From Glebionis coronaria (taxonomy: Eukaryota; Streptophyta; Magnoliopsida; Asterales; Asteraceae), in the NCBI GenBank assembly GCA_025667525.1, contig CM046882.1, positions 549,952,630-550,016,629 of the forward strand: DNA of 64,000 nucleotides, given 5' to 3'. The position numbers and the translations under genes are program-made. Numbering within the stretch: position 1 is the first letter of the stretch; each line of letters begins with the position of its first letter. Shown here one piece after another: positions 37,510 through 47,811 of the stretch. The notes below the pieces were generated by a model that saw only the letters and a list, made by a program, of their open reading frames with translations, was not told where the DNA came from and did no database searches.

Positions 37510-39298
37510 GTATACGTACATGGGTCTTATCCGACATTGGTTGCTATTCTTTAGGTGTTGCAGACTGTGGGCCACCAGTTTAATGCTAACTTCTTAAGTC
37601 TCCTGTTAGTAGTCGGAGACAAAAACATACACGAGGTAGCAATACAACATGTTATAGTTCTTCTCATAACTAAGGTAAACCTCTTACTTATACGTACCTT
37701 TTCACTTTTTGCGGGCGATGACAACACCTTTTTGTCTACCATAAGTGGTTTTTCGGGCCTCACGTCTTCACACGACACTCTTGGATAGGTAATCCCTTTC
37801 ATATTTGCAGTTATTATGAATTTATTAGTATTTATGAATTTCTTCATTTGTAGTTTGTAGTAGATGGTGTCAGAAATTTTGAATAATATGTAATTTAACA
37901 TTACAAAATTTTAAATATGTTTGATGGTATGCAGTCTCTGAAGGCCTAAGGAAGGCTCGGGGTCTGTTGTGTTTGTTCTTCTGTTGTTTTGCGTGTTTTG
38001 ATATTGAAATATTTATTGTTCTAATTTGTGTAACTCGGTTTTGTAGGTTTGTTTGAACTGGTCAACCCAGAGATTTTCACGACACATACAAGCAACAATC
38101 TGATTGGACTAAGTTCATATCAGGTCAGTGATTAGTTCATAATCTTTCGTATATTAGACGTAGATAAATATAATCACAAAAATGGATTGGACTATCATTA
38201 GTGTATGACTAATGTTAATTTGGGATTAGTAAAATGACCAAATGATGTAAGCAACAATTGCAGGCCTAAGAGCGCTATGGAGTATGTCGTGAGTTTCATA
38301 TATATATTCTTACTTTATTTTTCATGAATTACAATTGCCAAAGAACTCGACACCTCCTCTGATTACTTACTTTCATACACCAACGAACCTTTCGCTTGGC
38401 TCTGGTGTCATACGCTGTCATATAGTGTCATACTATGTAGCTTAATTCTTGAATTAATTTATGGAGTTTGAAACTTTAAATATGGGAAGTCAAATGCATT
38501 CAAGTTTGAACACAAAATCAATAGCTATTTAATATTTGTGGAATTAACCACGTTTTTAATTAGACTGAATTCAAAGAACTTAATGCACATTAGTATTATA
38601 TGATTGCATAAATAATACCTATTGGTTTATAGTAGTGACATATCTTAAGACAACATCATAACTTTAAAGTTGGTTCAAACAAATTGTATGTTTTTTGAGA
38701 ATGAGAAGCTCAAACAGACTTCCAAGGACTACGAGGCTGCTACAAATAATCAACACTCGACTTTGGCCCTGCTTAGCTAGCCTATTGTTGTCTTGCAACA
38801 CTGGAGGAAGATCGAACCTGAGTCTCAAAAGCATGAACCTCGACCCATGAACTATGAGAGGTTAGTCACTCTAACAAGTCATCCCCAAAGTCATAGCTTC
38901 AAATATGAATGCCGAAAATAGTTTTTATAATTAATTCTTGGGAGAGTTTCGTCTATGATACAAACATAATATCATTTATATATGATATATCCACCTGTTA
39001 CATATCGTTAAATCCCTTCTGAAAAGAACAGATGCTTTTTAGAACTAATTGAAGAAAATGTAGATATTTGACATATGCGAACTCTTGATCACACCAGGTT
39101 TGTTTATTTTCATGTTGTAGACAGTACGTGACACAATTGCAGGCGAGATGTTGTATGGTTGGAATAGAGCTCTTATGCTAATGAATTAGAGGCTAAAGCG
39201 ACATGTGGGCTTCAGGCTATCTCTAAAGAAAACGAGATACAAGAACACACATCAGAGACCTTTGAACTGCAATTGGACCATTATCTGGGCGCGCCTCT
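37510..39298. other. Stretch without recognised genes in the RPA intron
   Basis: AT-rich with a few open pieces (37555-37788) that match nothing I know. It may contain introns of the captured Sec14-like gene. Confidence 0.4.
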
Positions 39299-39411
39299 AA
39301 GTTTTATACTGATGCACGTATAGTGACGTGCTTGGAAGCTCGAAATTGGGATCTTAAGGAAGCCAAGAAGATGTTGGAGAATACACTAGAATGGAGGTCA
39401 AATTACAAACA
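39299..39411 (+). pseudogene. Sec14-like (CRAL-TRIO N-terminal) exon fragment
   Basis: One plus-strand frame reads K-F-Y-T-D-A-R-I-V-T-C-L-E-A-R-N-W-D-L-K, then K-K-M-L-E-N-T-L-E-W-R-S-N-Y-K. This is the L-x-A-R-x-W-x-x-x-K-A-x-x-M-L-x-x-T-L-x-W-R helix pair at the start of Sec14/CRAL-TRIO phosphatidylinositol-transfer proteins. The lipid-binding domain itself is absent. The fragment lies about 0.5 kb before a Helitron-type 3' end, which fits gene capture. Confidence 0.65.
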
Positions 39412-39931
39412 TGGGTATTTACATCTCAGCTTGCTATAACAAACGATTTGGGTCGTTATGCGGTTTGTTTCATGTGCTTCCATCAATAAATAGTATGTCT
39501 TTTATACAGAATAAAAAAGGAGACTCTATGTCAATGGTATTTTTGGCTTGCTTCCAATGTTTACAAGTTGTTGTTGTTAAGGAAATGCACCTCTATTTTG
39601 TAACAGGTTGTTGTACCGCAATAATTGTTATGTAAAGTTTAGGTACCAAGTTACTTTTATTATCAGGATGTATACAAAGCTATTGCACTACGCATCTTTA
39701 TTAATCATTTTTTCACGTGTCGAGAATAGTATAAGAGAACATTTAAACTCCCTTTTGAAAAGAGCTGATATGTACCAAATACTATAACCTAAATGTAACT
39801 GTAAACTAAACTTGTAGCAATCACGTTGCTGGACAAACAAATAATGCAGCAACTTGATTTATAACTAATTTCCTAAAGTGACAAAAAAAACGCAAATTAT
39901 TGACTTTAAAAAAACGCAAATTTTGTAAACA

Positions 39932-39961
39932 CCCGCGGCGAAGCCCGGGCATCATTCCTCG
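39932..39961 (+). mobile_element. Degenerate Helitron 3' terminus
   Basis: 'acccgcggcgaagcccgggc' can fold into a GC-rich hairpin and is followed by ATCATTC and CTCG|T, one base away from the CTAG|T end of plant Helitrons. It would close the element inserted in the RPA intron. It is less regular than the ends at 14205 and 49256. Confidence 0.5.
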
Positions 39962-40563
39962 TGTCCTTAAATAAGAGAAATGGCCATTTTACTATTTCTA
40001 CAGGGGAGATTCCAGGTACAATTTAATCCAACTATATAACTAGACTTAACTCACACTTACAAACTCTTTTTGACCACCTTGGTTCATTTCCAACTTGGAA
40101 ATACATTTTCACATGGCAACTGACCTCAGCAGCCATTCCCTTACCCAAAATAGATAAAAAAAAATTAATCCTACAATAATAAGATCCACATGTTGCTTAA
40201 GACAAAAGTGTCTACTCAAAACCTTTTCAGCAAGATACTCTATCTTTCAATTTCCACCACTTACTCACTGCATACACAATCTTATCAAACTGTTACAATT
40301 AGTTAAAAAAACACTTCTTAATATATTTTTTTCCTTTTTTGGAGCAAAAATCATGCATGCATATATTATTGAGTTAACTCTTATATTAAACTTTGTTGTC
40401 TAGGTACACCAGCAGAAGACATTCCAACAAAAGTTCCACAAACAGTTACTCCAACTTTGAAAGAGAAAGGCGTTGTCCTCCAGCAGAAGCCTGTCAAAAG
40501 ATCTCTGCTTCCTGAGCTAGAATCAGAGGCAAAAAAAAGAAATCTTAAGACCCGCGCCTGGTG

Positions 40564-40893
40564 ACCAAAAAAACATTAACTGCTTTTGTATGTACTAATG
40601 TTGGGTAGCCAACACCTTTTGAAACAATTTGTTACGTTTAGTTTGTAAACTAATGTCATGTAACACATTAAGTAACTGTGCCGCGAGAACAGGGTCTAGA
40701 CTATATACCTGTTCTATATGCACAGTAGGCATCAGGTTTGTAAAACTTTAGTGACTATCTACGTTCCAAACGCCTGTTGTGCTCATTATATATCGCTTCT
40801 TGACTTCTACCCATTCTTATTATATCAACATCTTCTATATCTAACCCGCAACAACGCGCGCGCATCAATCCTAGTACTAATAGTTGCCTGATA
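40564..40893. other. Spacer between the RPA end and the cyclin T fragment
   Basis: No gene seen. The 3' end of the RPA/Rep-helicase Helitron should lie around here or further right, but no clear hairpin plus CTRR was found. Confidence 0.4.
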
Positions 40894-41828
40894 TGGCATG
40901 CATTGAAGACAGTTGCAACTGTCTGCATGTTTCTTGCTGACAAAATTGAAGAAACTCCACGTCCTTTGAAATATGGTATTATTGTTTCTTATGAAATTAA
41001 TACAGTAACAAAAAGGATCCAGAGCCAGTAGAAAGAATCAACCATAATGAGCAATTCTATAAAACTCATTTGTTACCAGCTCATAGATACGGTGCCTTTA
41101 ATTTATAAATGATTGTCATGCAGGAAGTGTACGAACATGAGAAGGAATTAATAATACTTGCAGTCTTGCAGAACGGGTTGTTCTTGCAACACTTGGTTTC
41201 AGTTTTAATGTTTATCATCCATATTAACCATTAGTAGAGGCGATCAAGAGGATCAAAGTTGCTCAAAATACCCTTGCTCAAGTTGCATGGAATTTTTTCA
41301 ACGATGGGTAATGCTATAATAATTTCATTTTCCTTAAATACGAGCCTGTGTGGTCTCGATCTTCTTATTTTCCCTTTTGACATGCAAAAGAGGCATGCGA
41401 CAGGCTTCAGACATAACTCTGCTTGCAATTTAAGCCTTATTAGACCGCAACATGGGCTATTTTCTTAGCCGCAAAGTTCCTCAAATTTAATCTTCCCTTA
41501 GGTCGACATTATTGACCCTAGGTGAGACAATGCCCACGTATGATTAACGTCTTTAGGGTTGACACTTGTTTTGATATCTAGGGTCAACAATGTCAACCCT
41601 AGTGCTTATTTTTTTTCTTTATTAAAAAATTATTTTAAATAAATAAAAAGTGTTTTTTATTAAATATTTTTAGGGTCGACATTACCTTTTGTATTCTACG
41701 GTGGAAAATGTCGACCCTAAGGTTTTATTTATTTATTTAATTTTGTATTTAAAAAGTATTTTAGATAAATAAAATTCGTTTTTTATTAAATATACCTAGG
41801 GCTGACAATGTCGACGCTAGGTTACGTA

Positions 41829-42985
41829 CGCTACAACAAATTGGTTGATTTTTCACACTTATTGTGGCACTTGTTCACACTTTAAAATGTATGAATTTAA
41901 AAAGTTCACGCTTTTATTAGTGTTCATGGTGTCAACAAATTGGGTGGAACAAATAACCAATGTTTTAAAAACCGGTTCAACTCGGTCGGTTCGACCGGAA
42001 ACCGGAATGACAACCGGTCCGTTGTGAGGCGGGTTTTTACCGAAACTCAGACAGGATTAAACCGCCCGGTTTGATCGACCCGGATTGAACCGCCGGACAA
42101 TAACCTGGCCGGTTCAATAGTTAGCAAAGAAAAAGGGAAAACAAGGTAACGTCAGAATACAACATTGTACTTGTTGAATGTATAACTGGACTTTGTCGGT
42201 ATAGGAGGTATTGAAAATAGATCTAGTAAAATGGATCTAGAATATATCATTGTAGTTGTTGGATGGAAATCAAGATATGTTTATTGTAACGTTATAAGTG
42301 GTATAGAGGTGGACATAGAGATGGTTAAGGGTGATGAGATCTTTTCTCAGCCAATAAACAGACCTGTTTATTCTAACGTTATGGAAATCAACTTTGTTCA
42401 TCAAAATGTTGTTATATGTGAAAAAAATTGGATGAGAAAGGGGGAATACATAGAGGTGGAGTGGTGATGAATAAAAAAGTGTGAAATGACTGTGGGAATA
42501 CATAAGGCTTTTTTTGTTATTGTGTTTAATGAATTACGTATTGAATTGAGATGACTGGAAAAAGTAATTCATATAAATTGGTTTTTTGAACGAATTGATA
42601 TAAGTTATTATTATGCATCGTTTTTTTATATCTTAGTACACAACGTCTTTCTTTGTAAGTATCCGTAACTTTCTCTTTTTACATGAAGCCGGGTTGACCC
42701 GGCGGTTCAACCCGGTAACTGGTAACTCAACCGAGTCAACTAAAAAACCGGGTTTTAAAACATTACAAATAACTTCACACTTTTTTATGAAGATATTTAA
42801 TACTTCACACTTTTATCAGTTTATGTGTGAACTTTTTAATACTTCACATTTTTATGTGTGAACTTTTTAATACTTCACAATTTTTAATACTTCACACTTA
42901 CAAATGTAAATATTTTACAAATAAAGTTCATACTTTTTAAAGTGCGAAGATATAAGTGTGGAAAAACCCTAAATTTGTTGTAGTA
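41829..42985. mobile_element. Inner CACTA-like element
   Basis: The ends are inverted: CTACAACAAATTGG at 41831 and, in reverse complement, CTACAACAAATTTAGGG at 42983. Both are preceded by one-base variants of the expected CA. Subterminal repeats of 'acttcacactttt' type are dense at 42775-42900 and present at 41850-41890. No ORF. It lies within the outer CACTA-like element. Confidence 0.65.
41958..42764. mobile_element. MULE-type MITE with 9-bp target duplication
   Basis: Inverted ends AATGTTTTAAAA-(a)CCGG (left) and AATGTTTTAAAACCCGG (right, reverse complement) are flanked by the identical 9-bp ACAAATAAC at 41949-41957 and 42765-42773. Nine-base duplications are typical of Mutator-like elements. 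The ends continue with imperfectly inverted CCGG-rich blocks ('cggttcaactcgg' and 'ccgagtcaac'). The only open frame inside (42231-42467) has no recognisable content. Confidence 0.85.
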
Positions 42986-43627
42986 TATAGAATGTGTTGA
43001 CCCTAGACGTGGTCCAAAAAGTCTTGTGAAAAGTTGTGGGTCCCGTTTGTCGACCCTAGGATCAAAGCTTTAAGTCGACCCTACAAATCTAGGGTCGAAA
43101 TTTTGGGGTCGACATTCTAGGATCGACATTGTCGACCCTAGGGTCTTGAGGTCGATACCCTTTGTCTTTTAGGGTCGAAATAGTCGACCCTATGGGCTGA
43201 TTTTGTTGTTGTGTTTGGTTGCAGGAGTTTGATGTCACACGATGCTAGTTAAAATGCTTCGAAAAGAAGGGAACCAATGGAAGAAAAGAAGAGATACGAG
43301 GGACAGAATCTGGATTACAAAGGGCAGTCACCTCATGATGCTATAAAAAAGATTGATAAAGACAAGGTTAAAGCAGCTCTAGAGAAACGAAAGAAAGCCT
43401 GTGGTGATGTCACTCGAAGGACATATTTCATGGATGAGGACGATCTCATTGAGAGAGAGCTAGGAGATGGTATCGAGTTACATGGTGAATTAAAAAACCA
43501 AGAAAGATAGAATACATAATTGGTCTAAACCATCAAATCAGGTGGATGATGATATTGAAGACGAGCAATAGCATTCATCACACAACCAAGATTTTGACCA
43601 AGCGGAAGAAGGGTAAGTAGGATTGAT

Positions 43628-43851
43628 GGATGATGGAGAGGGAGGTTATAATAGGCCGCCTAAGTCTATTAATTAGAAAAGGAGGGTTGGTGGGACCTCG
43701 CATGAAAAATACAGGAGAAACTACAAGAACACTTGAGTTTTAAAAGAACATCGGGTATGTGTATTTGATATAAATTGTAGATATTATGAGGACTAGAAAT
43801 ATGGGTGGAAAAAGTTCAAAGAGATCCTATTTAAGAAAGAAATTTATCATA
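43628..43851. other. Flank between cyclin T and the gypsy-type LTR
   Basis: Probably the decayed 3' end of cyclin T and flanking DNA; no gene seen. Confidence 0.4.
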
Positions 43852-45432
43852 TGATAACACTCAAATCCAACATGTATTAATAAGCGTTATCTTCACTATT
43901 CATATAGTATTTGTAGTAATAAACGGAATTTTATTGCTAATATTGTGCAAAGTTCGGTTATTGTATTTTGTAGGAAGCAAGAATGAAGAAACGTGAATAA
44001 AGGAATAAAAAGTGCGAATTGGAGGTGAAGGATAAACGAGGCATGAGAACGTAAGCTCTCGTATGAAGAATAATTGGGGACTAAGGGTCTTGGAAGTTTA
44101 GAGGAAATAAGGAGGAAGAAATAAAGAAAAAAGACTATAAAAGGAAAATGTGGAAGATGGCCAAGAAGCCACCGACACGGGTAGAAGCCACCAGCACGAC
44201 AAGAAGCCACCAGCAACTTGCTAGTCAGTTTTAGCACAAGTTACATTAAAACTCTCATAAACCTCTACCATCAATGGGAGGCTTCTCATTTCCCCTCCAT
44301 AATCATTCCCAACAGTTTTTACCTTCTCCCCAAGCAAAAATGGTGTATAAATTAGACCTTAGGGTCATTGTTTTCAGTGTGCTAAATCCAAGGATCATTC
44401 TAACCCTTGACAAAGGTTAGAATCACCACACCTACATAACCCGAAGGACAATAAATCCTGTTAATCCTCATAGGAGGGACGAATTTCGTGAAGAAGAGAT
44501 TTGGTTGGAGGTTCATTTGTTGATTGGAGGCTTTAGAATTGCTCTAAATTTTATTTTGTTATTTCCTTGTGTTTTGAAGAACTATTGGTAAACTCTTGTA
44601 CTTGATATGATTCTCATTATAATTTAAGTCTTGTTGAATGTTTGAGAAAGTTATGAATTGTGTTGCAATGTGTTTGAATTCCGAGTAGTGTGATATACTT
44701 GTGTGATGAACATGAATTCTTAAAGAGAGTTTCCTTTTATGATCGAGAGAATATGATTGGGTTTTGATGGTTGATAATTTCTTGAAACATGTTTTGATAA
44801 TCAAATGAAATATAGCTCTTTATTGGATTTATAGGTCGAAAGGATTTCTGGTAAATTATGTTCCAAAAGATTTGTGCATGAGTCAATTTGGTTTTTTAGT
44901 GATTGACACTCACCTTGACGAGTTGGTTAAAGGAATTTGTCAAAAGATTTATCTTGGGTATAGGTCAAAAGAACCCATTCAAACCAAACTTATCTCTTTG
45001 TATTTTCTAACAAATGAGGGATTGTAATGAATTGGAATAGATAATCATAGGTCGAAAGAGTTTTTTTACACCAAATTGTTAATATGGATTCTATGAAAAA
45101 TACCATGGAATGGAATTCATGTACTTTAGATTTGTGATTCATAGTTGCTAAACGCACACAAATTAACTCTCCTACGGATGAAATTGGAATTCACACAAGT
45201 ATTACTTTTAATTATGTTTTACTTTACTAAGTTAATTCTAGCGGCAATATCGGTAGTGACAACCCTATTACCTACACAACCCAAACATTTTGAATATACG
45301 CAAATTCCATGGGACGATCTTGACTTACCCGACTTTGCTACAATAGAACGAGTATACTTGATCGTATGCGTAGTTAATGAATTAATAAGTCTTGTTTATA
45401 AATGTAAAACTAGGAATGCAAGATGCGCATAA
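43852..45432 (+). repeat. Left LTR of the Athila-type element
   Basis: It starts TGATAACACTC and ends at GCGCATAA just before the tRNA primer site, and it is matched over its whole length by 54595-56170. The two LTRs differ by scattered substitutions and small indels, including the terminal CA, which has decayed to AA here. The insertion is therefore not young. The 96-codon frame at 45145-45432 is shared by both LTRs but looks like chance. Confidence 0.95.
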
Positions 45433-45438
45433 AGTTTT

Positions 45439-45456
45439 TGGCGCCGCTGTTGAGGA
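45439..45456 (+). other. Primer binding site
   Basis: TGGCGCCGCTGTTGAGGA lies six bases after the LTR and matches the TGGCGCCG-type primer site used by Athila and related Ty3/gypsy elements. The second internal copy has the cleaner TGGCGCCGCTGTCGGGGA at 56177-56194. Confidence 0.8.
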
Positions 45457-45832
45457 TTTGTTTATTTTTCATGTTATAATCATTACAAATTAGTGGCGGT
45501 GTTTGTTTTTAGTGTTAATAAAGATTGAATAAGAATAGGTTTAGTATCTCATAGTCTAAATAATATGCTTGAATAAATGTGTCTTATGTTTATTTGATGT
45601 TTGCATTGCATATTTCGTGAGATCACTTATACACATAAAATCACAAAAAGAGAATAAAAGCAATTAGGTAGTGTTTGGATTAGCCTTTATTTTGTTTAGA
45701 TTAAAAGTTACATGTTTTTGTTTTGTTTAATTTTGTTCCCTTAATGAAAAACTTAAAAAAATGTTTTTAGAAAAATTCAGAAAATTGTGGTAAAAAAGAT
45801 GTTAAAAGAAAAGTTTTTTTTTTGTGCAGGCA

Positions 45833-45957
45833 AAGATGCCGCCGACATGACACTTTGAACAAGATGCCGCCGGCAAGATGAGATGTCGGCCGGCAAAAGT
45901 TAAACTGTCAAAGTTTTGCCGCCGGCATGACACCCGTGCCGGTCGACAAAACTGGAG
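45833..45957 (+). repeat. GC-rich palindrome cluster in the leader
   Basis: Within an AT-rich leader, several copies of TGCCGCCGGCA and GTCGGCCGGCAAAA occur close together. Each is palindromic or nearly so. The cluster follows an acceptor-like 'tttttttgtgcag' and lies 160 bp before the first ORF. Equivalent clusters occur at 51815-51956 and 56579-56706. Confidence 0.85.
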
Positions 45958-46115
45958 CTGTTTAAAAAAAAATAAAAAATTTGTTTGTTGGTTTGTTTGT
46001 TTGAGTTTTTTGTTTTTTTATATGATTGTATGTTTATTTGTATCATGATTGTTTTCTTTTACTAACACTAACCTTAACGTTCATGAACTTTGTCATGTTT
46101 GTTTTAATTTTAAAG

Positions 46116-46668
46116 ATGGATACTCTTAGCGAGATTTCCGCATACTTGAATGGGTTAGAAGGAAAACTCAGTGATGAATGTGACTCAAGTGTCACTAATG
46201 TGAAAACAACCAAGGACGAGAAAGATTAATGCGGTTTGCTATTCCATGTACGGTTGACAATCAAGGGGCATGGGATGCTGAATTAAACCTTACTTACCCA
46301 ACCAATTACATGACGGAAGAGATGTTGGGAAAGTTAGGGTTCGTGATAGTTGGCTATACCGAATATGGAAGACGTGTGGTACGAGACGTAAGGGTAAACA
46401 TCCATGGGTATGTATTTTTGACAGAATTCTATATCATAGACCAAGCCGACATAGGTGAACCGTCGGTGGTCTTTGGTTAAAAGTTTCTATGGGAAACTAG
46501 GCGTGTTGTGGATTTTGAGCAAGGTACACTAACGGTCAATTTGACCAAACTCAAAAGTGAGAAAGATGATTATATTGAGTTTTTGGTTGAGACGGACCTA
46601 AGGTTGAAAGTGGGAATAAAGTAGTGAAGATGGGAAAGGCAAAGAGAAACAAGAACACGGAGGCAAGC
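46116..46668 (+). pseudogene. Retropepsin-like domain protein without active site (copy 1)
   Basis: It starts M-D-T-L-S-E-I-S-A-Y-L-N-G-L-E and carries the same protein as 56860-57510. A 100-bp deletion after K-D-E-K-D (corresponding to 56970-57069 of the other copy) shifts the frame and creates a stop at 46227. The rest (C-T-V-D-N-Q-G-A-W-D-A-E-L-N-L ... V-R-D-V-R-V-N-I-H-G-Y-V-F-L-T-E-F-Y) stays open to a TAA at 46478-46480, with further frame damage near 46595. See the second copy for the domain assignment. Confidence 0.65.
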
Positions 46669-46677
46669 TAACTAGCT

Positions 46678-47811
46678 CCAAAAAATTACTTGCCAACACA
46701 AACCGAACTTGAGGAAGGATCTCCTTACGCTTTTGTGCCCAATCCATTACCATTGGCTTATCCTCTCTCCAATAAACAAAAGGAGAGGATAAGAATTATC
46801 TTGAACAAGAAGGAGGAGGAACTCAAAGAACCCAAGCCAATCTTGGAGGTATTGGAGAATTTTGTAAGCTACCAGAAGAAGCTAGATGAAATAGAAATGG
46901 GTAAGGCTTGTTTGGAAGGGAAGGAATTAAACGAGCATATCAAAGATAGGATCATTGAACATGGTCTACCTAAGAAGATGCAAGATCCCGGAAACTTTGT
47001 CATACCGGTTCTAATCAATGGAACCACACCATTCGACGCATTAGCCGACATGGGGGCTAGTGCAATTGTCATGCCATACTCAATCTATCAACATCTTGGC
47101 TTGAGCAATCCGGAGCCATACTTCTCAAACTTAACTATGGCGGACAACACGTAAACCAAACCTATGGGCTTGGTAAGGAACGTCCGAGTGCAAATCGGGT
47201 TTCAAGCTTATGCCATGGATTTCCTTATTATGGACATCCTGGAGGATAGGGACCTACCATTGTTGTTGGGGAGGCCCTTCTTAAAGACGTGTGGAGCGGT
47301 TATTGATTTGGGTCGAGGAACTATTGCAATTAACGACGGTATTACCGTTCATACTTATGCACCTAGACCGAGGGCAAAGCCTTGGTACTTCGATTTTGAA
47401 AGTGAAATGGAGGACGAATTTCTAAGTTGTTTCGAAGTTGGGAGAGATGATGATGGTTATCCCTTGTACGGGCCACTGGGAGTACCATATTTAGGATGTG
47501 AAGATCCTATGGATAAAGCTTTAGCAATTGAAGCTTACTTCAACCCGTTCAAGAATATTCTAGTTTTCAAGAAAATGACGGACTTCTTGGGATCACTACC
47601 GGTCCAATTGAAGAACCTTGATTGGGGACCGGACGGGGATAGTACTTATATGAGAAAAGAAGGAGACAAATTTTGGCACGTCAAGATAGAAGTCACTACA
47701 CCGTGTGGGAATGTGTACACACGAGGGTATAAGACAAAGCATACCAAGAGAAAGCTAGCAAAGAAGTTTAGGGCCGATGACGTATTGAACATGGAATACT
47801 TCATGGACTAG
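46678..47811 (+). pseudogene. Retropepsin-like (aspartic protease) polyprotein segment
   Basis: One frame, interrupted only by a TAA at 47152-47154. It holds Y-P-L-S-N-K-Q-K-E-R-I-R-I-I-L-N-K-K (46760), I-P-V-L-I-N-G-T-T-P-F-D-A-L-A-D-M-G-A-S-A (47000-47060) with the D-x-G-A-S protease active-site pattern, then V-R-V-Q-I-G-F-Q-A-Y-A-M-D-F-L-I-M-D and L-P-L-L-L-G-R-P-F-L-K-T (47190-47290). This matches the plant gypsy/Athila retropepsin that cuts the Gag-Pol polyprotein. A long tail of about 150 residues follows to 47811 (ends D-V-L-N-M-E-Y-F-M-D). No reverse transcriptase follows, which is unusual because protease normally runs straight into it. Confidence 0.75.

Larger units (their letters stand above)
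33746..40403 (+). other. Swollen RPA intron holding inserted DNA
   Basis: The donor side (cca-g|gtacac) and acceptor side (ttgttgtctag|gtacac) fit one RPA intron in phase. Between them lie a coiled-coil gene fragment, a 974-bp tandem repeat, a Sec14-like exon and a Helitron-type 3' end at about 39932-39961. I infer that a second Helitron inserted in this intron; its 5' TC end was not located. Confidence 0.55.
31702..40563 (+). pseudogene. RPA70-like single-strand DNA-binding protein of the Helitron
   Basis: Exon blocks with GT/AG borders: 31702-31888 (start M-A-S-M-P-M-T-V-V), 31971-32264, 32352-32454, 32527-32651, 32724-32842, 32933-33030, 33093-33246, 33329-33745, and a last block 40404-40563 (K-R-S-L-L-P-E-L-E-S-E-A-K-K ... 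stop). They give OB-fold sequences of replication protein A: G-N-V-V-A-L-T-L-W-D (32528) and a zinc ribbon of the C-x2-C ... C-x2-H type in the W-H-Y-I-S-C-D-T-C block (33150-33215). Plant Helitrons often carry an RPA-like gene next to the Rep/helicase, probably to protect the single-stranded intermediate. Defects are an in-frame TAA at 32442-32444 beside a damaged donor, and a stop near 33690. The intron 33746-40403 is swollen to 6.7 kb by insertions. Confidence 0.85.
41501..43213. mobile_element. Outer CACTA-like element in cyclin T
   Basis: It interrupts cyclin T between L-K-F-N-L-P-L (41500) and the acceptor before E-F-D-V-T. The right end, read in reverse complement, is CACAACAACAAAATCAGCCC (43213 leftward), like CACTA termini. 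Many copies of GTCGACCCTAG or its complement crowd both flanks (41502-41815 and 43060-43195), which is the subterminal repeat habit of CACTA elements. The left terminus is not clean. It carries no ORF, so it is non-autonomous. Confidence 0.6.
40894..43627 (+). pseudogene. Cyclin T pseudogene, split by nested transposons
   Basis: Plus-strand exon blocks follow the cyclin T order. 40894-41036 reads [20 protein letters not shown], then V-S-Y-E-I. 41124-41307 reads E-V-Y-E-H-E-K-E-L-I-I-L-A, then after a frame change V-V-L-A-T-L-G-F and V-E-A-I-K-R-I-K-V-A-Q-N-T-L-A-Q-V-A-W-N-F-F-N-D-G. 41404-41500 reads L-C-L-Q-F-K-P, then A-I-F-L-A-A-K-F-L-K. After the insertions, 43225-43627 begins E-F-D-V-T and holds D-K-V-K-A-A-L-E-K-R-K-K and M-D-E-D-D-L-I-E-R-E-L. 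Cyclin T partners CDK9 (P-TEFb) in transcription elongation. Stops near 41036, 41231, 41413 and 43250 and the frame change show it is dead. The first cyclin-box helices are not visible. Confidence 0.85.

Noticed and set aside
40660..40720. Helitron 3' end at 'gtgccgcgagaacagggtctagac'
   Set aside because: It has a CTAG but no convincing hairpin before it, so the end of the RPA-carrying Helitron remains unplaced.
45145..45432. 96-codon ORF at the end of the LTR
   Set aside because: It is shared by both LTRs simply because they are copies. It ends at the LTR border and has no known domain.
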